From the NCBI GenBank assembly GCA_963711035.1, contig CAVQCN010000001.1:62001-126000 (forward strand): a stretch of 64,000 nucleotides of DNA. The letters run 5' to 3'. The stretch comes from WHTK01 sp963711035 (lineage in GTDB: Bacteria > Chloroflexota > Dehalococcoidia > DSTF01 > WHTK01). Below, in pieces: positions 42,965-51,543 of the stretch. Numbering within the stretch: the stretch's first letter is position 1; each line of letters begins with the position of its first letter. The position numbers and the translations under genes were made by a program. The notes beneath the pieces are model-generated. The model made no database searches. It saw nothing but the letters and a program-made list of their open reading frames with translations, and was not told the DNA's origin.

Positions 42965-44122
42965 ATGCCGGCGGTACAGCCCGTCCCACCCTTCCCCCAA
43001 ACACCGGGAGACTGGATTCACTGGTTCCGTTACCGGCTGATGAAGAACGACCGCGAGCGCTGGTCGAGAGACGATCTCGGCCACGAGCTGGGCGTCTCCG
43101 GCCGCACCGTCGGCCGTTGGGAGACGGGCCAGTCTGAGCCCACCGAATCGGACATCGAGAACATCGCGGCAGGCCTACGTCTCTCCGACCTGCAGGCCGA
43201 GTTCCTCTACCGCGCCTTCGGCCGTAAGCGCATCGAAAAGGCTCCCGCGCCGCAACTGCTCGTTTCCAAGGCACGCGATCTCATGGCGCCCGGCTACCCC
43301 ATTCTGATCATGGACAGCCTGTTCTACATCCGGGCCTGGAGCAGCTACAACCAGCTCATCGGCTTCGCCGGTGCGCCGGGCCAACCTGGCGTCAACCATG
43401 TCCTGTGGCAGATCCTGGCCGCTGCGACGGGTCCGCAGGCCGACGCCGAGTCGGAACGGCGCCTGCGCTCCTGGATACGTCTCGTCTGGATCGAGACGGC
43501 GTCGATGTGCGGCACGCCCGCCTACCAGCACATGCTCTCCCGCCTGCTGGTCGTGCCCGGCTTCCGCGACGCCTGGCTCAAGATGGCCGAGGCCGACAAG
43601 TGCGACGCAATCTTCGAGGACGAACCGGCAGAGTTCGAGACACCCTCAGGCCGCTATCGCGAGTTCCATACCCAGATGCTGCTGCCGCCGAACTACCACG
43701 TCCGTCAGTTCGTGCCGGTCGACGCTGCCGCCAACCAGAGCATCGCGGCCCTCCGAAAGGTGGCTCAGCCAGAGCCGAAGTTCAGCCGCCTGCTGCACTG
43801 GTCGGACGAAGACCGGCTGGCGAACTTCCTCGCCCGGCGCAGCGTCCTGCACGAGCCGCTGATCGGCCGTGAGAGCGATCTGGAAGAACGAGCCGCTATT
43901 GTCCTCTTCAGCAAGCAGTTCGACTGCTCCACCTGTAACGAGGCCAAGCGCTTCCTGGACGCCAACCACGTCATATACGTCGAGAAAGATGTCACCGACC
44001 AGGACAACCTGCTGCAACTGGTCAACCAGTACCAGTTCATGCGAGTGCCCGTCCTTGTCGTGAAAGACCAGACGATCCTCGGCTTCGACAAAGAGCAGTA
44101 CGAGCAAGCCCTCGGCCTGTAG
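42965..44122 (+). CDS. HTH regulator with MmyB-like ligand domain and C-terminal glutaredoxin domain
   Basis: This 385-residue protein combines three parts. Residues about 15-85 form an XRE-type helix-turn-helix (RDDLGHELGVSGRTVGRWETGQSEPT). Residues about 105-290 resemble the PAS-like ligand-binding domain of MmyB-type regulators (YPILIMDSLFYIRAWSSYNQLIGFA). Residues about 308-385 are a glutaredoxin/NrdH-like fold with Cys321-Ser-Thr-Cys324 (FDCSTCNEAKRFL), cis-Pro362 (RVPVLVV) and ILGFDKEQYEQAL. I know of no common family with this fusion. It would be a DNA-binding protein whose activity responds to thiol redox state or to a ligand. The same CSTC motif is present in the adjacent UGSC-like protein. 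Confidence 0.85.
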   Translation: MPAVQPVPPFPQTPGDWIHWFRYRLMKNDRERWSRDDLGHELGVSGRTVGRWETGQSEPTESDIENIAAGLRLSDLQAEFLYRAFGRKRIEKAPAPQLLVSKARDLMAPGYPILIMDSLFYIRAWSSYNQLIGFAGAPGQPGVNHVLWQILAAATGPQADAESERRLRSWIRLVWIETASMCGTPAYQHMLSRLLVVPGFRDAWLKMAEADKCDAIFEDEPAEFETPSGRYREFHTQMLLPPNYHVRQFVPVDAAANQSIAALRKVAQPEPKFSRLLHWSDEDRLANFLARRSVLHEPLIGRESDLEERAAIVLFSKQFDCSTCNEAKRFLDANHVIYVEKDVTDQDNLLQLVNQYQFMRVPVLVVKDQTILGFDKEQYEQALGL

Positions 44123-44228
44123 TCCCTTTCCACCACATCCCTGAGAACACCCTGGGCGAAGGCGCCGCACGGCCAGTCGGATTCACCCCTAGAGGACGCC
44201 CGACACCGGCCTGACCGTCCGGCAGGGG

Positions 44229-44245
44229 TGACAAATCCTGTCCGG
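44229..44245 (-). promoter_or_regulatory. Operator-like motif, copy 3
   Basis: On the minus strand this reads CCGGACAGGATTTGTCA. With flanks, ATGCCGGACAG and TGTCACCC are identical to copy 1. It lies 140 bp upstream of the Dpp-type binding-protein gene. A TTGACC at 44256 follows but no good -10 partner is evident. The 44123-44384 interval has no gene. Confidence 0.6.
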
Positions 44246-44384
44246 CATCGCCGATTTGACCAACAAATGCATGCATTAGAGTCAACGCCAATCAAGCTCT
44301 GGGGCAATCTGCCGAACCACACGTCTCGGCGCGGGAGGAGCCCTGAATCCGAAGCTCAACAACGCTGGAGGAGGAGTCACTGAG

Positions 44385-46226
44385 ATGAGCGGCAGCTATT
44401 GGGACAACGTCTTGCGACAGAGGATCACGAGGCGCCGTGCCTTGACCGGAGCGGCCGTGCTCGGCGCCGGTGCCGTCTCCCTCAGCCTGATTGGCTGCGG
44501 CGGCGGCAACGACAACAGCAGCAGCTCCAGCGGCAGCAAGGCCTCCGCCAATCAGCCCGTGGACACCACCAACAAGGCGGTCAAGGGCGGCATCATGCAG
44601 AGCCAGCTTCCGCAGGAGCCGTCCAATTTCGATCCGCTCGGCGGCACCGTCGAGAACCAGCGCCACGGCATGCACGCCTACAGCCGGCTGCTCAAATTCA
44701 AGGTTGGCACCTTCGACAATCCGCCGGACGGCACCCTCGAGGCTGACGCCGCGACCAAGTGGGAGATCGCGGAGCCGACCAAGGTCGTGTTCACGCTGCG
44801 TCAGGGCATGAAATTCGATGAGCGGGCACCCACGAACGGCCGCGTGATGACGTCCGACGACGTGAAGTGGAGCTGGGACCGCTTCTCCCAGCTCTCTCCA
44901 GCGCGCGGCAACTACCTTGCGGGCCCCGACCTCAACGGCCCGATCGACAGCGTCGAGTTCCCTTCCGACGGCACCGTCGTCTTCCACTTGGCCTATCCCT
45001 CCTATCCCATCCTTTCCCAGATCGCCTATCGCCAGGGTCTCTATATCCTGCCCGTCGAAGCAGAGGACAAGTTCGACATCAAGCAGGACATGCGCGGCAC
45101 CGGCCCATGGATGATGACCAAGTACACGCCCAGCGTCGGCTGGGAGTACCGCCGCAATCCCAACTGGTACAACGCCGACAAGCTGCCCTACCTGGACGGC
45201 ATCGACTACGCGCTCATCTCGGAGGACGCCCAGGCTGCAGCCCAGCTCAAGGCAAAGCAGATCTGGTGGTACGAGCCCACCGCTGACCTGCTGCCCTCAC
45301 TCATGTCGGAGAATCCCGACCTCCAGGTCCTGGGACGCAGCCCGCTCACGGGCAACGGCGGCTATACGGTGCTGGCCCTGTCCAAGAAGCCTGACTCGCC
45401 GTTCCAGAAGGACGTCCGCATACGGCAGGCGGCCTCCATGCTGATCGACCGCGACGCCTTCATCGACACCTTCTACAACGTCAGCAAGCTCAAGAGTCTG
45501 GGTCTAACCGTCGACTCTGCCTGGAACAGCCACGTGCCGACCACCTGGAAGGCAATCTGGCTTGATCCGCAGACCAATGCGCTCGGCGACGGCGCCAAGT
45601 ACTTCAAGCACGACCCGGACGAAGCCGCGAAGCTCCTCAAGGCCGCCGACGCGTTCGGCATCGAGCAGGAGATTGCCTACCACTCCGACCGCGGCTCCTT
45701 CGGCGGACCAACCCACCAGCAGCAGATGGAGGCATTCACCGAAATGCTGCAGGGCGGAGGCCACTTCAAGCTCAAGACCGTCACCGGTCCGTACAAGACC
45801 TTCTTCCAGCCCAACTATCTGCGAGCCCACGGCGACTTCGATGGTATCGCTCCGGACCCGTCCGGCTCCTTCCCTGACATCGAGCTTCAGCTCGACAACA
45901 ACTACCAGCCCGGCGCCAAGAACGACGTGATTGGAGACTGGGACAACGTTCCCGGTCTGCAGGACATCATGGACCGCCTGCGCGGCGAGCTGGACCCGAA
46001 CAAGCGCTCAGACATCGTCAAGGAGTTTCAGAAGTTCATGGCCGTGCAGATGCCGGCGGTGCCGTACCCGGGCCTAGCCAGCATTTTCGACATGTACTGG
46101 CCCTGGGTGGGCAACGCGGGCGTCTACGTCGCGTTCGGCAGCACCGTGCCCGGCGCGGCCGACAGCCCGGCAGAGTCCGACATCTATCTCTGGTACGACC
46201 AGTCGAAGGACACTCGGACTACCTAG
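44385..46226 (+). CDS. ABC transporter substrate-binding lipoprotein (family 5, DppA/OppA-like)
   Basis: The 613-residue precursor has a twin-Arg-like start (ITRRRALTGAAVLGAG) and a lipobox at Cys38 (LSLIGCGG), then a Ser-rich linker. The mature protein has the SBP_bac_5 pattern: EADAATKWEIAEPTKVVFTLRQGMKF, MTSDDVKWSWDRFSQL, GTGPWMMTKYTPSVGWEYRRNPNWY and VRQAASMLIDRDAF-like IRQAASMLIDRDAF. It captures peptides or other small amphipathic compounds outside the cell. GGAGGAGGAG precedes the ATG. First gene of the operon with the permeases at 46233 and 47222. Confidence 0.9.
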   Translation: MSGSYWDNVLRQRITRRRALTGAAVLGAGAVSLSLIGCGGGNDNSSSSSGSKASANQPVDTTNKAVKGGIMQSQLPQEPSNFDPLGGTVENQRHGMHAYSRLLKFKVGTFDNPPDGTLEADAATKWEIAEPTKVVFTLRQGMKFDERAPTNGRVMTSDDVKWSWDRFSQLSPARGNYLAGPDLNGPIDSVEFPSDGTVVFHLAYPSYPILSQIAYRQGLYILPVEAEDKFDIKQDMRGTGPWMMTKYTPSVGWEYRRNPNWYNADKLPYLDGIDYALISEDAQAAAQLKAKQIWWYEPTADLLPSLMSENPDLQVLGRSPLTGNGGYTVLALSKKPDSPFQKDVRIRQAASMLIDRDAFIDTFYNVSKLKSLGLTVDSAWNSHVPTTWKAIWLDPQTNALGDGAKYFKHDPDEAAKLLKAADAFGIEQEIAYHSDRGSFGGPTHQQQMEAFTEMLQGGGHFKLKTVTGPYKTFFQPNYLRAHGDFDGIAPDPSGSFPDIELQLDNNYQPGAKNDVIGDWDNVPGLQDIMDRLRGELDPNKRSDIVKEFQKFMAVQMPAVPYPGLASIFDMYWPWVGNAGVYVAFGSTVPGAADSPAESDIYLWYDQSKDTRTT

Positions 46227-46232
46227 TTCACT

Positions 46233-47214
46233 ATGCTGAAATACATATCCCAGCGGGTGCTGCTCGCCATTCCGACGGTCGTGCTCATCACGATCCTCAC
46301 GTTCGTCGGTCTGAGGGTGTTCATCCCCTACGACACGGTGGACATCATCCTGGAGCAGTACGGCGGCGGCGACCCGCAGCTGCAGGCCAACATGCGCCAT
46401 GAGCTCGGGCTGTCCGGCAGCCTGACACACCAGTACCTGCGCTGGATGGGCGTCGAGTGGTTCTGGGGCGGCGACACGGGCGTGTTGGAGGGCGACCTCG
46501 GCAAATCACTGAACAACAACCGGCCGGTCCTCACGGAACTGGAGCACCGCGCACCTGTCAGCTTCGAGCTTGGCCTCTGGGCTCAGCTGTCTTCCATCAT
46601 GATCGCCGTGCCTCTCGGCGTCTGGGCAGCGGCACGCCAGGACAAACTCCCCGATTACGGTTTACGTTCCTTCGCGATCCTCATGCATTCCGTGCCGAAC
46701 TTCTGGATCGCCGTCCTCGTCCTCACCTTCGGCTCCATCTGGTTCAGCTATGCTCCGCCGATCAAATTCGAGTACCTCTGGGTGAATCCGATCGCCCATC
46801 TCAAGATCATGCTCTTACCAGCTTTGATCATCGGAATCACGCCGAGCGGCGGCCTCTTGCGTCTCGTTCGGACGCAGATGCTGGAGGTATTGCGCCAGGA
46901 CTACGTGCGCACGGCGCAGGCAAAAGGCCTCGCGAACAGCCGCGTCCTCTACAGCCACGCTTTGCGCAATGCCCTGATTCCCTGTCGTCACGGTGATCGG
47001 CGTGAGCCTGCCGAACATCATCGCCGGCACCGTCATCTTCGAGGAGATCTTCGTCATCCCCGGCATGGGCCGGTATCTCATCGACGCGGTGAACAGCCTC
47101 GATTACCCCGTGATCCAGGGTCTGAACCTCGTCTTCGCGATGCTGCTGGTGGCATCGGTGATCATCGTCGACATCAGCTACGCGTTCCTCGATCCGCGTA
47201 TTCGGTACACGTAG
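46233..47214 (+). pseudogene. ABC transporter permease DppB-like, frameshifted (possible sequencing indel)
   Basis: The first 250 residues form a DppB-type permease: YISQRVLLAIPTVVLITILTFVGLR, then GLRSFAILMHSVPNFWIAVLVL and the coupling loop VRTQMLEVLRQDYVRTAQAKGL. At the CCC of 46980-46982 the frame changes: as given it reads NALIPCRHGDRR, but with one C removed it reads NALIPVVTVIGVSLPNIIAGTV and continues normally through EEIFVIPGMG to a stop at 47214. The rest of the operon is intact, so a base-calling indel is at least as likely as a real mutation. Confidence 0.88.
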
Positions 47215-47221
47215 GCCTGAC

Positions 47222-48214
47222 ATGACGACATCGGTGGCCGGAACCGGAGTTTATGAGGACTGGCGTCCCGTCGAGGAGTCGCTGGCACGGCGGGTCTGGC
47301 GATCGATTTCCTCATTCACACGTAAGAAACCGCTGGGGGCCGCGTGCGGCCTCGTCGTCCTATTCTTCGTCGTCATTGGTGACTTCGTGCCGGAGACCGT
47401 GAACAAGGCGAGCTCCGTCGCGGGCTTCGGCCATCCCGTTCCCTACCTGGCGGACGTGCTCCAGGAGCACACCACCATCGTCTACCGCTACACGGCAGAG
47501 GACCTGCGCCATCGGCTGGCAGGACCGAGCAGCACGCACCTGCTCGGCACGGACCAACTGGGGCGCGACATCTTCAGCCGGCTGCTGTACGGCGCCCGCG
47601 TCGCCGTCGTAGTTTCGATCGGCGCCGTGTTTATAAGCGAGACGATGGGTGCCGCAATCGGCATCGCCGTGGGCTACTACGGCGGTTGGCTGGACAAGAT
47701 CGCGTACCGGCTGGTGGACGTGTTTCAGGCCTTACCGGGCCTCGTCGTGCTGATCACCATCTTCGGCGTCTTCGGCTCCGGGTTGTGGCAGATGGTGTTC
47801 GTCATCGGCTTCCTGGGAGGGCCACCATCGTCGCGGATCATCCGCGGCCAGACGCTATCCGTTATGGCAAGTCCATACATCGAAGCCGAACGCGTGCTGG
47901 GCGCCTCCGACATGCGCATCATGGTGCACCACATCCTGCCCAACGTGTTCGCACTGGTCATCCTGAGCTCGACGGTGCGCTTCGGCATCCTCGTCCTGGT
48001 CGAAGCGAGCCTGAGCTTCCTCGGCTTCGGCATGCCGCCGCCCTTCCCGTCGTGGGGTCAGATGCTGAGCGTCGACGGCCAGGCGTACATGCGCACGCAG
48101 CCCGGGCTGGCCATCTACCCCGGCATCGCCATCGCCATGCTCGTCTTCTCCTACAACCTGTGGGGCGATGCCCTTCGCGACGTCCTTGACCCTCGCCTGC
48201 GCGGCAGTCGCTGA
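47222..48214 (+). CDS. ABC transporter permease DppC-like
   Basis: This 330-residue inner-membrane protein has the DppC/OppC N-terminal region (KKPLGAACGLVVLFFVVIGDF), HLLGTDQLGRDIFSRLLYGARV, and the coupling loop SPYIEAERVLGASDMRIMVHHILPNV, followed by EASLSFLGFGMPPPFPSWGQML. It forms the second half of the channel with the DppB-like protein. No ATP-binding subunit gene follows; the next gene is convergent, so the ATPases must be encoded elsewhere. Confidence 0.92.
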   Translation: MTTSVAGTGVYEDWRPVEESLARRVWRSISSFTRKKPLGAACGLVVLFFVVIGDFVPETVNKASSVAGFGHPVPYLADVLQEHTTIVYRYTAEDLRHRLAGPSSTHLLGTDQLGRDIFSRLLYGARVAVVVSIGAVFISETMGAAIGIAVGYYGGWLDKIAYRLVDVFQALPGLVVLITIFGVFGSGLWQMVFVIGFLGGPPSSRIIRGQTLSVMASPYIEAERVLGASDMRIMVHHILPNVFALVILSSTVRFGILVLVEASLSFLGFGMPPPFPSWGQMLSVDGQAYMRTQPGLAIYPGIAIAMLVFSYNLWGDALRDVLDPRLRGSR

Positions 48215-48252
48215 CGATTCGAGCTCCGAACACGACGAAAGCGACCCCATCG

Positions 48253-48723
48253 CTAGAGCCCCCTGAGACGTGCACCGACGAGCTCCCTCGCGGCAGATAC
48301 AAGGGCTATCAACCCAGTGGCCGCAACGAGGATTAGGCCCCATTGGATTATTTCAATGCTTTCGTCCGGAAGAACCGAGATAAGGAGCAGTACGGCGCCA
48401 GTGATCGTGAGCGCGCCCAGGTTGAGTATGACTAGCCACACGCGAAACTCAGTGGACCTGCTACGCCACGCATCCAGGATTAGCAGGGATACCTCGAGTA
48501 GGACCCAGATGCCTAACAGAGGAAGGTTCTCTCGCCAAACATCTGGCGCTTCGCTCAGGACACGCGCAAACGACAGGACGAATAAGGCAGCAAACAGAAG
48601 TCGTGCCTGAGACGACGATCGCTTGGCAAGAGCAGCGTCCTTGAGCAAGCCCATAGCGCCAAAGCCTGCCCAGAAGAGGATGGCCATCGTTAGTATCGCT
48701 ATCGGAATCTCAATCCCTTGCAC
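48253..48723 (-). CDS. Hypothetical four-TM membrane protein
   Basis: This 156-residue protein has four predicted helices (about 5-25, 40-58, 68-86 and 96-145, the last region forming one or two helices). Its base composition is lower in GC than its neighbours, with more ATA, AGA and TTA-type codons on reading, which may indicate acquisition. I recognise no family. It converges on the dppC gene with a 38-bp gap. Confidence 0.6.
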   Translation of the reverse strand: MQGIEIPIAILTMAILFWAGFGAMGLLKDAALAKRSSSQARLLFAALFVLSFARVLSEAPDVWRENLPLLGIWVLLEVSLLILDAWRSRSTEFRVWLVILNLGALTITGAVLLLISVLPDESIEIIQWGLILVAATGLIALVSAARELVGARLRGL

Positions 48724-48768
48724 TACTGATCTAGTAGTCGGTCATTCTTTGACGAGGACAGTTAACGA

Positions 48769-48798
48769 AGAGGCGCCCCGAGGAGTCGGGGCGCCTCT
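48769..48798 (-). terminator. 12-bp hairpin after the LigB-like gene
   Basis: Bases 48769-48780 and 48787-48798 pair perfectly with a 6-nt loop, 24 bp after the stop of the minus-strand gene at 48822. Confidence 0.65.
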
Positions 48799-48821
48799 GA
48801 CTCAAGAACTGAGCGTCGGGG

Positions 48822-49811
48822 TCAGGCGCTGGCGCCTACCGAAGCGGGTGCGCTGGCGCCATTCGTGGGCTCGCTGCCGACACGGGGCCAGTAGGCGAAG
48901 CCGCAGCCCGTGATCGCGCCGTGCGCCGGGACGTAGTCGACGACCTTGGCGGGGCGGTTCATCGCCGCCTGCACGCCGATCCAGGCGCGCACCTCGCCCG
49001 TGCCCGCGTGCATGTTGTCGGCGTCGAAGGTGAACAGGCCTTGCAGCCCTTCGATGTCGTTGCGCTCCAGGCGCTCCATGATCCAGTGGTCCAACGACTT
49101 GTCGATCCAGCCCGAGTTGAACTCGCCAGGGAAGTGCGAGAGGCCACCGGAGGCGTAGATGGCGATCTTCTCCGGCCGGTCCTTCAGCATGTCGGCCAGG
49201 GCGCGGCCGAGCTCGACGCAGCGCTTGGCGCTCATCAGCGGCGGGTAGAACTCGTTGATCAGCACCGGCACGATCGGAATCTGCAGGTCCGGATCCACCT
49301 GCGGCACGACATGCGCGACCATGTGCGAAACACCGCGCGCCGCCTCCTTGCCACGAGGCTCCTGGCGGATGATGTTCGCAGCGTCGAAGCCGCGCTTGAT
49401 CAGGCCTTTGAGGATGAAGCGCGCCATCTCGCTGTGCACCGGGAAGGTGACCTTCTCCCGCTGCTCGAACGGGACGTCCCAGGCGATGACACGGCCCCAG
49501 AGCGGCTCATCGCCGGTGTAGACGGCCAGCGTCGGGTTGATGTCGCCGAACCACTCATCCTGGTCGTCGCCCAGCATGATGAGCACGTCGGGCTTGTACT
49601 CCTGGATCTGAGCCCGTAGCGTCGCCATGGCATTGTGGATACGCTCGATGTAGTCCTCGATCACGCCGGGCGTTTCCAACTCCAGGCGCGCATCATAGGG
49701 CGCGACATTCTTGTTCTCTGGTCGGAGCATGCGCTGCAGAGCCGCCTGCCACTGCTCCTTGCTGCGCAGCATGCCGGCTGGGTGGGACGAGGCAACGCCT
49801 AGTTCGAGCAT
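48822..49811 (-). CDS. LigB-type class III extradiol dioxygenase family protein
   Basis: This 329-residue protein is of the LigB/DODA fold, which uses Fe(II) to open catechol-type rings. Recognisable segments are LGVASSHPAGM with the first His, DVLIMLGDDQDEWFGD (usually GNDH; here the His position holds Gln), VPVLINEFYPPLMSAKRCVELGRAL, and SGGLSHFPGEFNSGWIDKSLDHWI. The ATG at 49811 has GGAGG 4 nt upstream; a frame to 49961 is unsupported. Divergent from the aminotransferase at 49999. The substitution of a usual metal-ligand region residue makes activity uncertain, but this variant block recurs in LigB-like paralogues. Confidence 0.83.
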   Translation of the reverse strand: MLELGVASSHPAGMLRSKEQWQAALQRMLRPENKNVAPYDARLELETPGVIEDYIERIHNAMATLRAQIQEYKPDVLIMLGDDQDEWFGDINPTLAVYTGDEPLWGRVIAWDVPFEQREKVTFPVHSEMARFILKGLIKRGFDAANIIRQEPRGKEAARGVSHMVAHVVPQVDPDLQIPIVPVLINEFYPPLMSAKRCVELGRALADMLKDRPEKIAIYASGGLSHFPGEFNSGWIDKSLDHWIMERLERNDIEGLQGLFTFDADNMHAGTGEVRAWIGVQAAMNRPAKVVDYVPAHGAITGCGFAYWPRVGSEPTNGASAPASVGASA

Positions 49812-49862
49812 TTCTTCCTCCTGATGAACGCGTTGGCCGCCAATGGCCACGGAAAGCGCCGC

Positions 49863-49868
49863 TATTAT
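49863..49868 (-). promoter_or_regulatory. -10 element for the LigB-like gene
   Basis: A perfect TATAAT reads on the minus strand, about 52 nt before the start at 49811. A matching -35 is weak. The operator-like motif at 49892-49908 lies just upstream, where an activator would bind. Confidence 0.4.
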
Positions 49869-49891
49869 AACGGGGTCGCCGGCTCTGCACT

Positions 49892-49908
49892 CGACGAACT
49901 CTGTCCGG
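49892..49908 (-). promoter_or_regulatory. Operator-like motif, weaker copy 4
   Basis: On the minus strand this reads CCGGACAGAGTTCGTCG, matching 13 of 17 bases of the motif found at 40843, 42760 and 44229; the left half is exact and the right half degraded. It lies between the divergent LigB-like and aminotransferase genes. Confidence 0.4.
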
Positions 49909-49998
49909 CCGAAGGTTTGCCGACGTCCGATTCTCGATATATGGTTGAGCGCGACCATCACGGCAGCGACGGTCGGCTACGCGCACCGAGGAGGCACA

Positions 49999-51210
49999 AT
50001 GGCAGACAAGTTCGACTTCAGCCCGTTCATCGCGGACCTCGTGCCGGCCGGCGCAGCCACCCGCAACACCAGCCCGGTGAAGTTCGACTTCGGCACCGGC
50101 TTCCCGGACCCCGCCTCCTTCCCGCTCGAAGGCCTGCACGAGGCCCTGGGACGCGCGCTGAAAGACAAGGGCCGCGACCTGGTCAAGTATCCGGACGTGC
50201 AGGGCCACCCGGAAGCGCGCGACTTCATCGTCCAGAAGCTGGCGCGCGAGCGGGGTATGTCGGTGCGACCGGAAGAGGTGCTGATCACGGGCGGCTCCGG
50301 CGCGGCCATCGCCCTCTTCGTCCAGCTGCTGACCAACCCCGGCGACGTCATCCTCACGGAGGACTACACCTACGTCGGCACGCTCACGATCATGCGCAAC
50401 CTGCACGCCCGCATCGTCGGCGTCGAGACCGACAAGCAGGGCATGCTGCCGGACGCCCTCGAAGAGGCGATCCAGCAGCTGGCGCACTTCGAGATCACGC
50501 CGCGCATGGTCTACACGATCCCGACCTTCCAGAACCCGCTCGGGACCGACATGGGCCGCGAGCGCCGCCAGGCGATCCTCGCCGTCGCGCAGAAGTACGG
50601 CCTGCCCATCTACGAGGACGACGCCTACGAAGACCTGCGCTGGGCTGGCGAGCGCTCGCCCGCCATCCACTCCTACGACGACACGGGCCGCGTCCTCTAC
50701 TCCGGCACCTTCTCGAAGATACTGGGGCCCGGCATGCGGCTCGGGTTCCTCGTCGCGCCGGTCGAAGTCATGCCCCAGATCAACGCCATGCACTGGGGCC
50801 GGCCCGCCAGCGAGTTCGCGCTGCTCGCCGCTCTCTACTACCTGCGCGATCACCTGGACGACCACGTGGCCGAGATCTCGAGCATCCTCGAGACGCGCTG
50901 CAACGCCATGATCGAAGCCATCGGCGAGGACATGGGCGCCAGCGTCACCGTCTCCCATCCGGACGGCGGCCTCTACCTCTGGGTCGAGATGCCAGAGGGC
51001 ACCGACACGGTGCCGCTGGTGCAGAAGGCGCGCGAGCAGGGCCTCACGTACTTGCCGGGGACCAGCTTCTCGCCCTCCGGCGGTGGGCGCCACTGCCTAC
51101 GCCTCTGCTTCGGCTACGAGACTCCCGAGCGGATCCGCGAAGGCATCGACGTGCTCACCAACGTGTTCGCCGAGAACGGCCTGCTGCCCCGCCGAACCCC
51201 TGCTCTCTGA
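49999..51210 (+). CDS. PLP-dependent aminotransferase (class I/II, MocR/2-aminoadipate type)
   Basis: This 403-residue fold-type I enzyme has the phosphate-binding GGSGAAIALFVQLL, the NPLG segment (FQNPLGTDM), DDAYEDLRW, the cofactor Lys in SGTFSKILGPGMRLGF and the C-terminal RLCFGYETPERI. It resembles 2-aminoadipate/aromatic aminotransferases. The ATG at 49999 was chosen over 49843 because GAGGAGG lies 4 nt upstream. It is divergent from the LigB-like gene, and shares the interval 49812-49998. Confidence 0.9.
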   Translation: MADKFDFSPFIADLVPAGAATRNTSPVKFDFGTGFPDPASFPLEGLHEALGRALKDKGRDLVKYPDVQGHPEARDFIVQKLARERGMSVRPEEVLITGGSGAAIALFVQLLTNPGDVILTEDYTYVGTLTIMRNLHARIVGVETDKQGMLPDALEEAIQQLAHFEITPRMVYTIPTFQNPLGTDMGRERRQAILAVAQKYGLPIYEDDAYEDLRWAGERSPAIHSYDDTGRVLYSGTFSKILGPGMRLGFLVAPVEVMPQINAMHWGRPASEFALLAALYYLRDHLDDHVAEISSILETRCNAMIEAIGEDMGASVTVSHPDGGLYLWVEMPEGTDTVPLVQKAREQGLTYLPGTSFSPSGGGRHCLRLCFGYETPERIREGIDVLTNVFAENGLLPRRTPAL

Positions 51211-51240
51211 GATTATCGCGCAGACTCATCGCGCGAGGCG

Positions 51241-51444
51241 ATGGCAAAGCTCAACTCCCTTTTGCAAGAGGCGCTGGCCGCGTCCGTTGCCATCTGCCTG
51301 CTGGACGTGGTCGTCGCCGCAATCTACTGGTTGACGACCGACACGTCGCCATGGCCTCTGCTGGTGCTCGTGGAGGCAGCGACCTTCGGTCCTGCCGTCG
51401 CGCTGCTGGCGCTCACGTCACCCCGTAGCCGCTCGGAGCGATAG
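51241..51444 (+). CDS. Hypothetical small two-TM protein
   Basis: This 67-residue protein has two hydrophobic stretches (about 12-32 and 38-58) and a basic C-terminus (SPRSRSER). It starts 30 bp after the aminotransferase stop with a GCGAGG-type site before the ATG, so it is probably co-transcribed. No family recognised. Confidence 0.5.
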   Translation: MAKLNSLLQEALAASVAICLLDVVVAAIYWLTTDTSPWPLLVLVEAATFGPAVALLALTSPRSRSER

Positions 51445-51543
51445 AACCAAGAATGTTACGGACGGTGTAGCCAGGTCGCCGTGCGGTCCCCGACGCCTCA
51501 CCTTCGTGGTCAGCCTTTCGGGCAGTTCGCCGCCACGCAGTGA

